Below are positions 7,470-15,997 of a stretch of 22,767 nucleotides of DNA, in pieces. Both the position numbers and the translations under genes were made by a program. This DNA comes from an uncultured Muribaculaceae bacterium (GTDB taxonomy: Bacteria > Bacteroidota > Bacteroidia > Bacteroidales > Muribaculaceae): contig CAJTOB010000049.1 of the NCBI GenBank assembly GCA_910578035.1, positions 1-22,767 on the forward strand, read 5' to 3'. The notes under the pieces were generated by a model. It worked only from the letters and a program-made list of their open reading frames with translations. It did not search any database and was not told the DNA's origin. Positions within the stretch are counted from its first letter, which is position 1, and each line of letters opens with the position of its first letter.

Positions 7470-8483
7470 ATGATACACCTCAGGCTACCGTTCAACGAGC
7501 CCCGAAGGCTGCCCTTCTATCTCGCGATGGAAGAGTGGGCCGCTCAATGTCTGCCTGCCGACGAGTATTTTTTCTCATGGCGCGTGAAACCGACCGTTAT
7601 CTGCGGTCGCAATCAGGAAATGGACAAGGAAGTCGACATGGAATATTGCCGAACGGCAGGCATCGATGTAGTGCGTCGCCGCAGCGGAGGCGGCTGTGTT
7701 TTCGCCGACATGGATAATTTCATGTTCTCATACATCAGCCCCGGCGATGAAATTACGGCCACTTTCGCCAGATATACCACCATGATTGCCGCCGAGCTCC
7801 GAAACATGGGGCTTGAGGCCTGCGCTACCGGCCGAAACGATATAGTAATCGATGGCCGCAAGGTGTCTGGAAACGCTTTCTATCATCTTCCAGGCCGCTG
7901 TATCGCTCACGGAACCATGCTCTACGACTTCAATCCGGCCGTGATGAGCCGTGCTATAACACCTTCGCGGGCCAAACTCGAATCAAAATCTGTCAAATCG
8001 GTTCATTCGCGTGTCACTTGCCTGAAAGAAGCAGGATTAGAACTTAGCCCCGAGGATTTTGAGCATAATATGATAGCCGCTCTATGCGACAAAGAAATAC
8101 TGCTCAACCCCGAAGACATCGTTGCAATAGAAAATATTGAACAAAACTACTATGATCCGGCGTTCCTTTACAGGAAAGGAGAAAACGCCCCGAAGAAGTC
8201 TGAAGACAGCAGCCTCCGGCACATACATGGCCATATAGACGGAGTCGGCGAGTTTGCTTTAAGCATAGCTTTAGACTCTGATGGCCGAATCAGCCGCATG
8301 GAAGCTTCCGGAGACTTTTTCCTGCTCGACGACCCCGAAACAATGATATTCAGCCGGTTGAAAGGCACACCTTTCACTCGCGATGACCTTGAGAAAGCAA
8401 TATACAACACAGAACCTGAAAAAGCCATAGCCGGTCTCGACCGGGCGGCCCTACTGCATATACTGACAGAAAAACTACTCTGA
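7470..8483 (+). CDS. lplA: Lipoate-protein ligase A
   Basis: Activates free lipoate with ATP and transfers it to the lysine of a lipoyl domain, here most likely GcvH. It is 337 residues with both LplA domains. The catalytic domain has RRRSGGGCVFAD at 69-80, GRND at 121-124, the conserved lysine K131 in GRKVSGNAFY, and HGTML at 147-151. The C-terminal accessory domain, about 248-337, begins around HIHGHIDGVGEF. The GGG motif is usually followed by a histidine-aspartate pair; here it is AD, a mild deviation. It is the first gene of the glycine cleavage operon and is followed after 2 nt by gcvT. Its presence suggests the operon can be charged from scavenged lipoate. Octanoyl transfer cannot be excluded. 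Confidence 0.93.
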   Translation: MIHLRLPFNEPRRLPFYLAMEEWAAQCLPADEYFFSWRVKPTVICGRNQEMDKEVDMEYCRTAGIDVVRRRSGGGCVFADMDNFMFSYISPGDEITATFARYTTMIAAELRNMGLEACATGRNDIVIDGRKVSGNAFYHLPGRCIAHGTMLYDFNPAVMSRAITPSRAKLESKSVKSVHSRVTCLKEAGLELSPEDFEHNMIAALCDKEILLNPEDIVAIENIEQNYYDPAFLYRKGENAPKKSEDSSLRHIHGHIDGVGEFALSIALDSDGRISRMEASGDFFLLDDPETMIFSRLKGTPFTRDDLEKAIYNTEPEKAIAGLDRAALLHILTEKLL

Positions 8484-8485
8484 TT

Positions 8486-9577
8486 ATGGAATCTGAAATG
8501 AAAAAAACATGCCTGTTCGAACGGCACATGGCCTTGAACGCCAAGATGGCGCCATTCGCAGGCTACGACATGCCTATCGAATACAGCGGGCTCGACACCG
8601 AGCACAAAGCCGTGCGCACATGCTCGGGCCTGTTCGACGTATCACACATGGGTGAAATATACATCGCCGGTCGCGATGCCGTGAAATTTGTCGACCACAT
8701 CTTTACAAACTACGCTGCTCCGATGAAAATCGGGCAGGTGCTGTATGGCATGATGACATACGAAACCGGCGGAACTGTCGACGACCTGCTTGTGTATCGT
8801 CTTGGCGAAGAAAGCTTCCTTCTTGTTGTGAACGCTTCCAATCTTGAAAAAGACGTAGCCTGGGTACGCGACTGCGCCAAAGGATTCGACGTCGAGATTC
8901 GAGATTATTCGGCCGACTGCGGCCAGCTGGCTCTCCAAGGTCACGACAGCGAAAAAATAATGAAAACTGTCTTTGGCCTCGATGTATCGGCACTTACATT
9001 CTATACCTTCACGGTCCTTGACGGCAATATGATTGTCAGTCGTACCGGATATACCGGCGAAGACGGCTTCGAAATCTATGCAGACCCGCACCGCATAGTC
9101 GAAATGTGGAATTCACTCATGGCATATGGCATACAGCCCTGCGGCCTCGGTTGTCGCGACACCCTCCGCTTCGAAGCCGGGCTTCCGCTCTATGGCGATG
9201 AACTTGCCGAAGATATCACACCTATTGAGGCCGGTCTGGGCATGTTTGTAAAACTCGACAAACCGGGCGGATTCATAGGCAGCGAAGCTCTCGCAAAACA
9301 GAAAGTCGAAGGACCACGGCGAAAGCTTGTCGGCCTCGAAATAGACTCTCCGGCGACAGCCCGGCATGGTTTTGAAGTGCTTGACCTCGACGGTGCCGTT
9401 GTCGGCCATATCACAACCGGATACAATTCACTTACACTCGGCAAGAACATAGCCATGGCTATCGTCGATGCACGATATGCACCTCTGGAGACAAAGCTTC
9501 AGGTGCGCATTCGTCGCAAACTCGCTCCGGCAACTGTGATAAAAAAACGATTCTACATACCTCAATATAAAAAATAA
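8486..9577 (+). CDS. gcvT: Glycine cleavage system T protein (aminomethyltransferase)
   Basis: Releases ammonia from the aminomethyl group held on lipoyl-GcvH and passes the one-carbon unit to tetrahydrofolate. It is 363 residues, the usual length. Visible motifs are FDVSHMGE at 50-57, the folate-site aspartates in GGTVDDLLVY (D99/D100), SRTGYTGEDGFEIY in the middle, and GCRDTLRFEAGLPLYG. The first ATG at 8486 is two bases after the lplA stop; an ATG at 8498 (starting MKKTC) is an alternative that would shorten it by four residues. gcvH follows after 5 nt. All key regions appear intact. Confidence 0.96.
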   Translation: MESEMKKTCLFERHMALNAKMAPFAGYDMPIEYSGLDTEHKAVRTCSGLFDVSHMGEIYIAGRDAVKFVDHIFTNYAAPMKIGQVLYGMMTYETGGTVDDLLVYRLGEESFLLVVNASNLEKDVAWVRDCAKGFDVEIRDYSADCGQLALQGHDSEKIMKTVFGLDVSALTFYTFTVLDGNMIVSRTGYTGEDGFEIYADPHRIVEMWNSLMAYGIQPCGLGCRDTLRFEAGLPLYGDELAEDITPIEAGLGMFVKLDKPGGFIGSEALAKQKVEGPRRKLVGLEIDSPATARHGFEVLDLDGAVVGHITTGYNSLTLGKNIAMAIVDARYAPLETKLQVRIRRKLAPATVIKKRFYIPQYKK

Positions 9578-9582
9578 ATACC

Positions 9583-9960
9583 ATGGATAAAATCTATTAC
9601 CTCCCCACTCACGAATATATAAAAGTCGAAGGCGAAACCGGCTATATAGGAATCTCGGAATACGCAGCAAAGCAACTTGGCACAGTCACCTATGTCGACG
9701 CTCCCGAAGACGGAGACGAATTCGAAGCCGGCGAAGAATTCGGCGCAATCGAAAGCCGCAAAGCAGCCTCCGACCTTTTCGCTCCCGTAAGCTGCGAAGT
9801 CACAGAGGTGAATTTCGCTCTCGAAGGAGACCCCAAGCTCATAAACAGCAACCCTCTTGAAGCCTGGATTATCAAGGTGGTTATAAAAGACCCGTCGGAA
9901 CTCGAAGGTCTGATGGACCAGAAAGCCTACGACGAATTCTGTCTCAACGAAAAGCACTGA
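9583..9960 (+). CDS. gcvH: Glycine cleavage system H protein (lipoyl carrier)
   Basis: Lipoylated shuttle protein of 125 residues that carries the aminomethyl intermediate between the P, T and L proteins. The lipoyl-accepting lysine is K60 in the beta-hairpin ESRKAASD at 57-64. The residue before it is Arg, where the usual H-protein motif has Val (ESVKAAS), a visible variation beside the modification site. The N-terminal THEYIKVEG corresponds to the usual HEW motif with Tyr replacing Trp, and NSNPLEAWIIKV marks the family C-terminal region. It lies 5 nt after gcvT and 3 nt before gcvPA. Confidence 0.95.
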   Translation: MDKIYYLPTHEYIKVEGETGYIGISEYAAKQLGTVTYVDAPEDGDEFEAGEEFGAIESRKAASDLFAPVSCEVTEVNFALEGDPKLINSNPLEAWIIKVVIKDPSELEGLMDQKAYDEFCLNEKH

Positions 9961-9963
9961 TTT

Positions 9964-11307
9964 ATGGCTCGTCACCGTTATTTCCCCCACACCGACGCAG
10001 ATGTGGAGCGAATGCTCGCACGCTGTAGTGTGACGGATATCGACGCTCTTTATGCCGATGTGGCACCGGCGCTAAGGCTAAAAAAGCCCTACGACCTGCC
10101 AAAGGCCATGAGCGAACCCGAACTCGAACGTTATTTTGCCGCCCTGGCAACTCAGAACAAGCCTCTGACATGCTTTGCCGGTGCCGGATTCTATCATCAC
10201 TATACCCCGGCGGCGATTCCTGCTATGATGAGCCGTTCGGAATTCCTCACGGCCTACACCCCTTACCAACCTGAAATATCCCAAGGCACTCTGCAATACA
10301 TATTCGAATACCAGAGCATGATGGCCGACCTTACCGGCCTCGATGTGAGCAATGCGTCTATGTATGACGGTGCTACAGCTGCGGCCGAAGCAATGGTTAT
10401 GGCCGTAAATTCTGTCCGCAAGAAACGCCGCATACTGGTAAGCGCAACAGTAGCTCCTGCCTTGCAGCAAGTCCTCGCCACCTATGCCGAAGCCGCGGGA
10501 ATAATCATAGAGATTATCCCCGAAGACAATGGCGAAACAGACCGCACCGCTTTCGAACAGATGCTTGGCGCCGGCGACGTCGCCGGCGTAATGGTTGCAC
10601 AGCCAAATTACTATGGCATTATCGAAAATTTCGATGGCTGGGCCGACAGATGTCATGAAAAGAAGGCTTTACTGATAATGAATTGTCATGCATCGACACT
10701 TGCCGTGCTACGCTCGCCCGGCGAATGGTGTGCGGACATTGCATGCGGCGAAGCTCAGTCACTCGGCATGCCGCTGAATTACGGAGGACCTTATTTGGGC
10801 TACCTGTGCTGTAAGGAAAACCTCATGCGCAAACTGCCCGGACGTATCGTCGGAGCGACCACAGACAAAGACGGCAAACGCTCTTTCGTCCTCACACTCC
10901 AGGCCCGCGAACAGCATATCCGCCGCCAGAAAGCGACCTCCAATATTTGCTCCAACCAAGGCATCATGACCCTGCACGCAGCCATGTATCTGTCGCTGAT
11001 GGGGGCTGACGGCCTTGAAAAGGTAAACAGACTCAGCGCCGAAGCCGCCCACAGTCTTGCCGCCCGGCTCGAATCTACCGGCTATATTAAACTGAAGTAC
11101 TCCGGCAAGCCTTACCTCAACGAGTTTGCCGTCGAGATTACCGATGAAAATCTATCGGCCGACGCTATTCTGGAGGCCTGCGCAGACAAGGGCATACTCG
11201 CCGGTGTAAAACTCACCGACAATTCCCTGCTGGTAGCAGCAACCGAAATGTGTTCTCCCGACGACATCGACCGCTATGTGTCAACAATCAAGAATCTGAA
11301 GTCATGA
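9964..11307 (+). CDS. gcvPA: Glycine dehydrogenase (decarboxylating) subunit 1
   Basis: Alpha chain of the two-subunit P protein, which with GcvPB decarboxylates glycine using pyridoxal phosphate. It is 447 residues, matching the split form rather than the single chain of about 950 residues. Typical features are the N-terminal YFPHTDADVERML, the GAGFYHHYTPAAI segment near 73-85, the TPYQPEISQGTLQ segment near 98-110, and ASMYDGATAAAEA near 131-143. The PLP lysine is not on this chain. The stop overlaps the gcvPB start as ATGA, so the two subunits are translationally coupled, as expected for an obligate heterocomplex. Confidence 0.95.
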   Translation: MARHRYFPHTDADVERMLARCSVTDIDALYADVAPALRLKKPYDLPKAMSEPELERYFAALATQNKPLTCFAGAGFYHHYTPAAIPAMMSRSEFLTAYTPYQPEISQGTLQYIFEYQSMMADLTGLDVSNASMYDGATAAAEAMVMAVNSVRKKRRILVSATVAPALQQVLATYAEAAGIIIEIIPEDNGETDRTAFEQMLGAGDVAGVMVAQPNYYGIIENFDGWADRCHEKKALLIMNCHASTLAVLRSPGEWCADIACGEAQSLGMPLNYGGPYLGYLCCKENLMRKLPGRIVGATTDKDGKRSFVLTLQAREQHIRRQKATSNICSNQGIMTLHAAMYLSLMGADGLEKVNRLSAEAAHSLAARLESTGYIKLKYSGKPYLNEFAVEITDENLSADAILEACADKGILAGVKLTDNSLLVAATEMCSPDDIDRYVSTIKNLKS

Positions 11308-12776
11308 ACAAGAATCTATATTCACCCCTCGTTTTCGAAGTATCGCACAAGGGAAGGCATGGCTACAGTCTGCCTGAATACGAATATGGCGTGAAGGTGG
11401 AGTTGCCCGAAAGCCTCACCCGCAAACAAGCCCCCTCACTTCCCGAAATAGACGAGCCTTCGCTGGTGCGCCACTACACCAACAGCAGCAACAATAACTT
11501 CGGCGTAGACACCGGCTTCTATCCTTTAGGCTCGTGCACAATGAAATACAACCCTAAGGTCAACGAAGCCATGGTCGGAACCGCCGCTGTAGGCGCGCTT
11601 CATCCACACCAGCCGGCATCGACCGTCCAGGGAGCCTTGCGAATATACCGCACGCTCGAAAAATATCTGAGCGAAATAGGCGGCATGGCTGAATTTACGC
11701 TAAACCCCTTTGCCGGAGCCCACGGCGAATACACAGGGCTGATGGTGATACGCCGCTATCACCTATCGCGCGCCGACGAAGCTCGCCGCAAAGTTATAGT
11801 ACCCGACTCGGCTCACGGCACAAACCCCGCAAGCGCCGCAATGGCCGGATTTGAAATCGTAGAAGTAAAAAGCCTCGAAGACGGTACTGTAGATATCGAA
11901 GACCTCCGCGGCAAACTTGGCAGCGACGTAGCCGCCATGATGATGACCAATCCCAACACGGTCGGAATGTTCGAAAAGAACATACCCGAAATAGCCGAAA
12001 TGGTGCATGCCGCCGGCGCTCTTCTTTACTACGACGGCGCCAACCTCAACCCGCTGCTGGGCATCGCCCGGCCTGGCGACATGGGTTTCGACGTGATGCA
12101 TATCAACCTCCACAAGACCTTCTCCACTCCTCACGGCGGCGGAGGTCCCGGCGCAGGTCCGGTTGGAGTACGTGCCGGGCTCGAGCAATTCCTGCCAAAT
12201 CCGAGGGTTGTGGAAAATGCCGACGGCAGTCTTGATGTGACTTGCAGCGACAATGCATTCGGCCGTGTCAGCGCATGGCTCGGAAATTTCACAGTATATA
12301 TCAAGGCTCTGAGCTACATACTCTCTCTCGGCTCTGAGAATCTGATGGACGCCGGCCCGTTGGCTACTCTTAACGCCAACTACATCATGAACTCGCTCAA
12401 AGATTTGTATGAATTGCCGATTCCGGGCCCGTGCAAGCACGAATTTGTATTCGACGGACTTCGCGACAAATCGCAGGGTGTAACAACAATGCATGTCGCC
12501 AAATCATTGCTTGACTACGGGTTCCACGCACCAACTATATACTTCCCGCTTCTTTTCCACGAATCGCTGATGATAGAGCCTACAGAAACCGAATCGATAG
12601 ATACTCTCGACTCATTTATCGATGTCATGCGAAAAATCGCTCTGGAAGCAGCGTCTGACCCCGACAGAATAAAAGGAGCTCCATACACAACGCCTATTTC
12701 GCACCCCGACGAAGACGAAGCTGCTCTGAATCCGATTCTTACCTACTCACAACTATGCCACAAGCAGACCTTATAA
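11304..12776 (+). CDS. gcvPB: Glycine dehydrogenase (decarboxylating) subunit 2
   Basis: PLP-bearing chain of the split P protein, 490 residues. The ATG at 11304, within the gcvPA stop (ATGA), starts the family-typical NLYSPLVFEVSHKGR sequence; an upstream in-frame ATG at 11250 lies inside gcvPA and is not credible. The PLP lysine is in HINLHKTFSTPHGGGGPG. DSAHGTNPASAAM and LYYDGANLN are also characteristic. The C-terminus overlaps the lpd gene by 22 nt. All core motifs are intact. Confidence 0.96.
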   Translation: MNKNLYSPLVFEVSHKGRHGYSLPEYEYGVKVELPESLTRKQAPSLPEIDEPSLVRHYTNSSNNNFGVDTGFYPLGSCTMKYNPKVNEAMVGTAAVGALHPHQPASTVQGALRIYRTLEKYLSEIGGMAEFTLNPFAGAHGEYTGLMVIRRYHLSRADEARRKVIVPDSAHGTNPASAAMAGFEIVEVKSLEDGTVDIEDLRGKLGSDVAAMMMTNPNTVGMFEKNIPEIAEMVHAAGALLYYDGANLNPLLGIARPGDMGFDVMHINLHKTFSTPHGGGGPGAGPVGVRAGLEQFLPNPRVVENADGSLDVTCSDNAFGRVSAWLGNFTVYIKALSYILSLGSENLMDAGPLATLNANYIMNSLKDLYELPIPGPCKHEFVFDGLRDKSQGVTTMHVAKSLLDYGFHAPTIYFPLLFHESLMIEPTETESIDTLDSFIDVMRKIALEAASDPDRIKGAPYTTPISHPDEDEAALNPILTYSQLCHKQTL

Positions 12777-14074
12777 TCATCGGCGGCGGCCCCGGTGGCT
12801 ACGAAACTGCCGCCGAGGCAGCCGCAAAAGGCCTCAAAGTGATTCTCTTCGAGCGCGACCGCCTCGGAGGAACATGTCTGAACAGAGGCTGCATACCGAC
12901 CAAATGTCTGTGTGCGTCGGCCAAACGGCTTAACGACATAAGGCATGCCGACATGCTCGGCATTGCGGTTTCGGAGGCGTCTGTAGACTTCACCTCTGTC
13001 CGAAAAAGGCTCGTCGAGATTACCGATACGCTTCGGGAAGGCGTTGAGAGCGTTCTCAAAGATGTAGAAGTGATAAAGGCAGAGGCCTCATTAGCTCCGG
13101 GGCCAGCCGTAGTGGCCGACGGCATAGTCTATAACGCTCCCGAAATTATCATAGCTACGGGCTCGCGACCGGCAAATCTTCGCGTCGATGGCGGTGAAAC
13201 AGCTCTTTCCAGCGATGATGTGCTTGCTCTCGAAACCATACCAGAGAGCATGGTGATAATCGGCGGAGGAGTCATCGGGCTTGAATTCGCCTCGGTATTC
13301 AGCAGTTTCGGCAGCAAGATTACCGTGGTTGAATACTGCAAGGAAATCTTGCCAGGCTTCGACCGCGATATTGCCAAACGTCTTCGAAGCTATCTTTCGC
13401 GTCATGGCATCGATTTCATCACCGGAGCTGAAGTTCAGGCTGTCGAAAACGGCAAACGAGTACGCTACCTCCATAAGGGCAAAGAAAAAAGCGTAGAGGC
13501 CGAATGCGTCATTTCGGCAGTCGGGCGGCGTCCTGTCGTTCCTGACGGACTTGAGGCAACAGGCATCGCCACAGATTCACGCGGCTTCATAGTCACCGAC
13601 GACAGATTCCGCACCACAGCGCCGGGAGTGTACGCCATCGGCGATGTGAACGGCCGTTGCATGCTCGCTCATGCGGCATCGGCGCAGGGGCGAACAGTTC
13701 TTGGCGAAAATGTCGGCCTCGGCATAATGCCGGCGGTAGTCTTCACAGACCCCGAATGCGCCTCCGCAGGCATCACATCAGAAAAAGCAGATGAAACAGG
13801 ACGCGAATATATCACCGTCAAACTGCCGTATGGCTCAAACGGTAAAGCGCTTGCCTCTGGCGAAAGCGACGGAATCATCAAACTGATAGTAGACAAAGAA
13901 AGCGGTCTGATTGCAGGCTGCCACTGTCTCGGCGCACACGCCGCAGACCTTATCGCAGATGCAAGTACGGCCATGAATGCCGGAATCACAGCCCGGAGAC
14001 TGGCATCGGAGTTTGTGCATGCCCACCCTACCCTGAGCGAACTTCTGGCATCTGCCGCGGCTATAGCCCGTTGA
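12755..14074 (+). CDS. lpdA: Dihydrolipoamide dehydrogenase (L protein)
   Basis: Reoxidises dihydrolipoyl-GcvH with FAD and NAD+, completing the glycine cleavage cycle. It is 439 residues. The FAD-binding GGGPGGYE occurs at 10-17, the redox disulfide C41/C46 in GGTCLNRGCIPTK, the NAD-binding GGGVIGLEFASVF in the middle, a second FAD contact in YAIGDVNG, and the C-terminal dimer-active HAHPTLSE. The first beta strand begins at residue 5, so the start at 12755 is right despite its 22-nt overlap with gcvPB. It is the last gene of the operon, and its end overlaps the convergent response-regulator gene by 14 nt. Because it is embedded here, it is probably the dedicated L protein rather than that of a 2-oxoacid dehydrogenase. 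Confidence 0.95.
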   Translation: MPQADLIIIGGGPGGYETAAEAAAKGLKVILFERDRLGGTCLNRGCIPTKCLCASAKRLNDIRHADMLGIAVSEASVDFTSVRKRLVEITDTLREGVESVLKDVEVIKAEASLAPGPAVVADGIVYNAPEIIIATGSRPANLRVDGGETALSSDDVLALETIPESMVIIGGGVIGLEFASVFSSFGSKITVVEYCKEILPGFDRDIAKRLRSYLSRHGIDFITGAEVQAVENGKRVRYLHKGKEKSVEAECVISAVGRRPVVPDGLEATGIATDSRGFIVTDDRFRTTAPGVYAIGDVNGRCMLAHAASAQGRTVLGENVGLGIMPAVVFTDPECASAGITSEKADETGREYITVKLPYGSNGKALASGESDGIIKLIVDKESGLIAGCHCLGAHAADLIADASTAMNAGITARRLASEFVHAHPTLSELLASAAAIAR

Positions 14075-14774
14075 GCCCCAGCGCAGCCAGAAACCGTTTT
14101 CTGACAGACTCAGCCACCGGTATAAGCTGCTGACCCATGATTATACAGTTGCGTTCGACAACACGCACTCTGTCCATATTCACTATAAACGAGCGGTGAA
14201 CCCTCATGAAACCGGCCTCGGGGAGCATTTCCTCGAGGCTTTTCATACTCATAAGAGTAAGAACAGGCTTTTCACCGTCGGAAGTAACTATTTTCACATA
14301 GTCTTTAAGCCCCTCGATATAATCTATATTTTCGACAGGAATACGGATGATGCGATATTCGCTCTTGACAGTAATGAATCCGGAAGCAGAATCAGATATT
14401 GTCTCTTTAGGGGTATAATATGCCAGCGCGCGCGATGCCGCCCGCATGAACTCCTCATAGCTCACCGGCTTTAGAAGATAATCAAGCGCATTGACTGCAA
14501 AGCCGTCGACTGCATGGTCGGAATAAGCCGTTGTAAAAACAACCCTCGGACCGCTCTGAAGCTGTCGGGCAAGTTCCATACCGGAAAAACCGGGCATATG
14601 AATGTCGAGAAAAACCAAATCGACAGGATTGTCATTGAGAAAAACGAGTGCTTCAGCCCCCGACTGAGCCGTTCCCGAAAGATTGAGAAAAGATGTACGC
14701 TCTACATACGATGACAGCAGTCGCACTGCCAAAGGCTCATCGTCGACAACAAGACAATTCAATTTACGGCTCAT
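14061..14774 (-). CDS. LytTR-family response regulator
   Basis: A 237-residue transcription regulator of the LytR/AlgR type. The receiver domain (about 4-118) has the acidic pair D11/D12 in VVDDEPL, the phospho-acceptor D57 in FLDIHMPG, T81/T82, and K102 in LLKPVS. The C-terminal LytTR DNA-binding domain, about 133-232, shows IDYIEGLKDYVKI, a central LTLMSMKSLEEMLP and FMRVHRSFIVN. Its ATG overlaps the kinase stop as ATGA, so it is made with that kinase. The 3' end overlaps lpdA by 14 nt on the opposite strand. Targets are unknown; the divergent outer-membrane gene beyond the kinase is a candidate only by position. Confidence 0.95.
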   Translation of the reverse strand: MSRKLNCLVVDDEPLAVRLLSSYVERTSFLNLSGTAQSGAEALVFLNDNPVDLVFLDIHMPGFSGMELARQLQSGPRVVFTTAYSDHAVDGFAVNALDYLLKPVSYEEFMRAASRALAYYTPKETISDSASGFITVKSEYRIIRIPVENIDYIEGLKDYVKIVTSDGEKPVLTLMSMKSLEEMLPEAGFMRVHRSFIVNMDRVRVVERNCIIMGQQLIPVAESVRKRFLAALGLNGL

Positions 14775-15847
14775 AAGGGCAAAGAAAGATTAGTTTTAAA
14801 CACATTACCATCTACTGTCGTGCGGAAAGAAGCTTTCGAGCCATATATCAGCGAAAGACGCCGCCGCAGATTTGCCAGACCGATGCCGGAAGCCTTTTTG
14901 TCGTTTTTATCGGGCAAGGAAGAAAACGAATTTTCCGTCGAGAAAAGCAATTTGTCACCGTCAACCTTCATTCCTACCAATATAGGCAGTCCTGATGCTG
15001 AGGTAGACCCATATTTGAACGCATTCTCTATCAGAGTGACAAGCAGCAATGGCGGAACTGAGTCGTTTTCATGTCCGGCAATATCGATTTCAACCTCGAT
15101 AGGGCGCCCGGACAGACGAAGACGCATTAGTTCGATATAATCTTCGATAAAGCCTATTTCCTCACTCAGTTTTACCATCATTTCACTTTCATACAGCATA
15201 TAGCGCAACAGCCCCGACAGACGGTGCACTGCACTTTTTGCAAGTTCCGGGTCTATGTCTACAAGAGCATAGATGGTATTAAGCGTATTGAACAGAAAGT
15301 GCGGATTCAGCTGATTTTTCAGATTATCCAGCTCTGTTATCCTCTGCTCGGCCACGAGTTCCTGCTTCTGCTGCTCCATATCTTTCCATTTCATAGACAG
15401 CCTGAGGGCCACAGCCAGACCTATCGTGAGAATAATCATCACGGCATCGCGCATGAGAAACGAAGTCCACTTCAGCAGATGACGCAACGTAGGCTCGTCG
15501 GCCGTATGGAACCTCCTCGACGGAAACCATATGCTCGACGACAGATAATCGATAAGCATCCCCCCGAATACAAGAAGAAGATTCCAGAACACAAATTTCA
15601 ATATGCGTTTCTTACCGTTACCGCTCAGCGTGCGGTCTACTATAATGAAATAATTGAGATAAAAGACACCGATAAAAATAAGGGTCTTGACATAGAAACC
15701 CGGATAGAAGGCAAAAGCAGGCCGGTTCGGCCGGGCTATGGTCCATACCAGATCCGGCAGAATGAATATTATCACTATAAATATGAAGTGTGCAAGGATT
15801 GTAGCCAGACGGCTACGGCCATTGCCTTGTCGTGACGAAAGTTTCAT
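14771..15847 (-). CDS. LytS-type sensor histidine kinase
   Basis: Membrane kinase of 358 residues from the ATG at 15847. Four hydrophobic segments lie at about 15-33, 52-70, 84-101 and 133-150, with no large extracellular sensor. A helical linker is followed by the His_kinase motif QLNPHFLFNTLN with H183 as likely phosphorylation site, then the N box TLIENAFKYG (N274) and the G2 box GIGLANLRRRL near 321-331. It phosphorylates the LytTR regulator encoded directly downstream. A TTG at 15874 would add nine residues, but that codon lies inside the promoter spacer, so I prefer 15847. The predicted transcript start falls at or next to this ATG, which would make the message leaderless. Confidence 0.92.
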   Translation of the reverse strand: MKLSSRQGNGRSRLATILAHFIFIVIIFILPDLVWTIARPNRPAFAFYPGFYVKTLIFIGVFYLNYFIIVDRTLSGNGKKRILKFVFWNLLLVFGGMLIDYLSSSIWFPSRRFHTADEPTLRHLLKWTSFLMRDAVMIILTIGLAVALRLSMKWKDMEQQKQELVAEQRITELDNLKNQLNPHFLFNTLNTIYALVDIDPELAKSAVHRLSGLLRYMLYESEMMVKLSEEIGFIEDYIELMRLRLSGRPIEVEIDIAGHENDSVPPLLLVTLIENAFKYGSTSASGLPILVGMKVDGDKLLFSTENSFSSLPDKNDKKASGIGLANLRRRLSLIYGSKASFRTTVDGNVFKTNLSLPL

Positions 15848-15850
15848 ATG

Positions 15851-15882
15851 CAAAAGTATAAAAGTATTCCACAACCGGCAAT
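15851..15882 (-). promoter_or_regulatory. Promoter for the kinase/regulator pair
   Basis: On the minus strand TACTTTTG (fits TAnnTTTG) occupies 15858-15851, with a TTG -33 box at 15881-15879 and a 20-bp spacer. Only three bases separate the box from the ATG at 15847. With the usual element-to-start distance, the first transcribed base would be the A of that ATG. Confidence 0.6.
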
Positions 15883-15884
15883 AA

Positions 15885-15915
15885 TTTATCGACCAAGCGC
15901 CCTATTTTATCTTTA
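15885..15915 (+). promoter_or_regulatory. Possible weak promoter for the outer-membrane protein gene
   Basis: TTTA at 15885-15888 and TATCTTTA at 15908-15915 (one mismatch to TAnnTTTG) are 19 bp apart. They would give a leader of about 80 nt before the ATG at 15998. It overlaps nothing else but lies only a few bases from the divergent kinase promoter. Remaining intergenic sequence to 15997 is AT-rich without a clear hairpin. Confidence 0.3.
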
Positions 15916-15997
15916 GAGCATGCCGCCTGAAAGTTTTTTACTACAAACATCAAAACCAAGCGCACCCAAGTTTGTTTTAAAGATAAACGTAAAAACT

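Noticed and set aside
11250..11303. Upstream start for gcvPB at 11250
   Set aside because: It would lie 58 bases inside gcvPA; the ATG at 11304 begins the conserved N-terminus and forms an ATGA overlap.
11763..12494. Open frame of 243 codons antisense to gcvPB
   Set aside because: Covered by the conserved GcvPB coding sequence; no start region or motif supports it.
12755..12776. Frameshift or fusion between gcvPB and lpdA because of their 22-nt overlap
   Set aside because: Both proteins have complete ends in their own frames; the overlap is simple compact packing.
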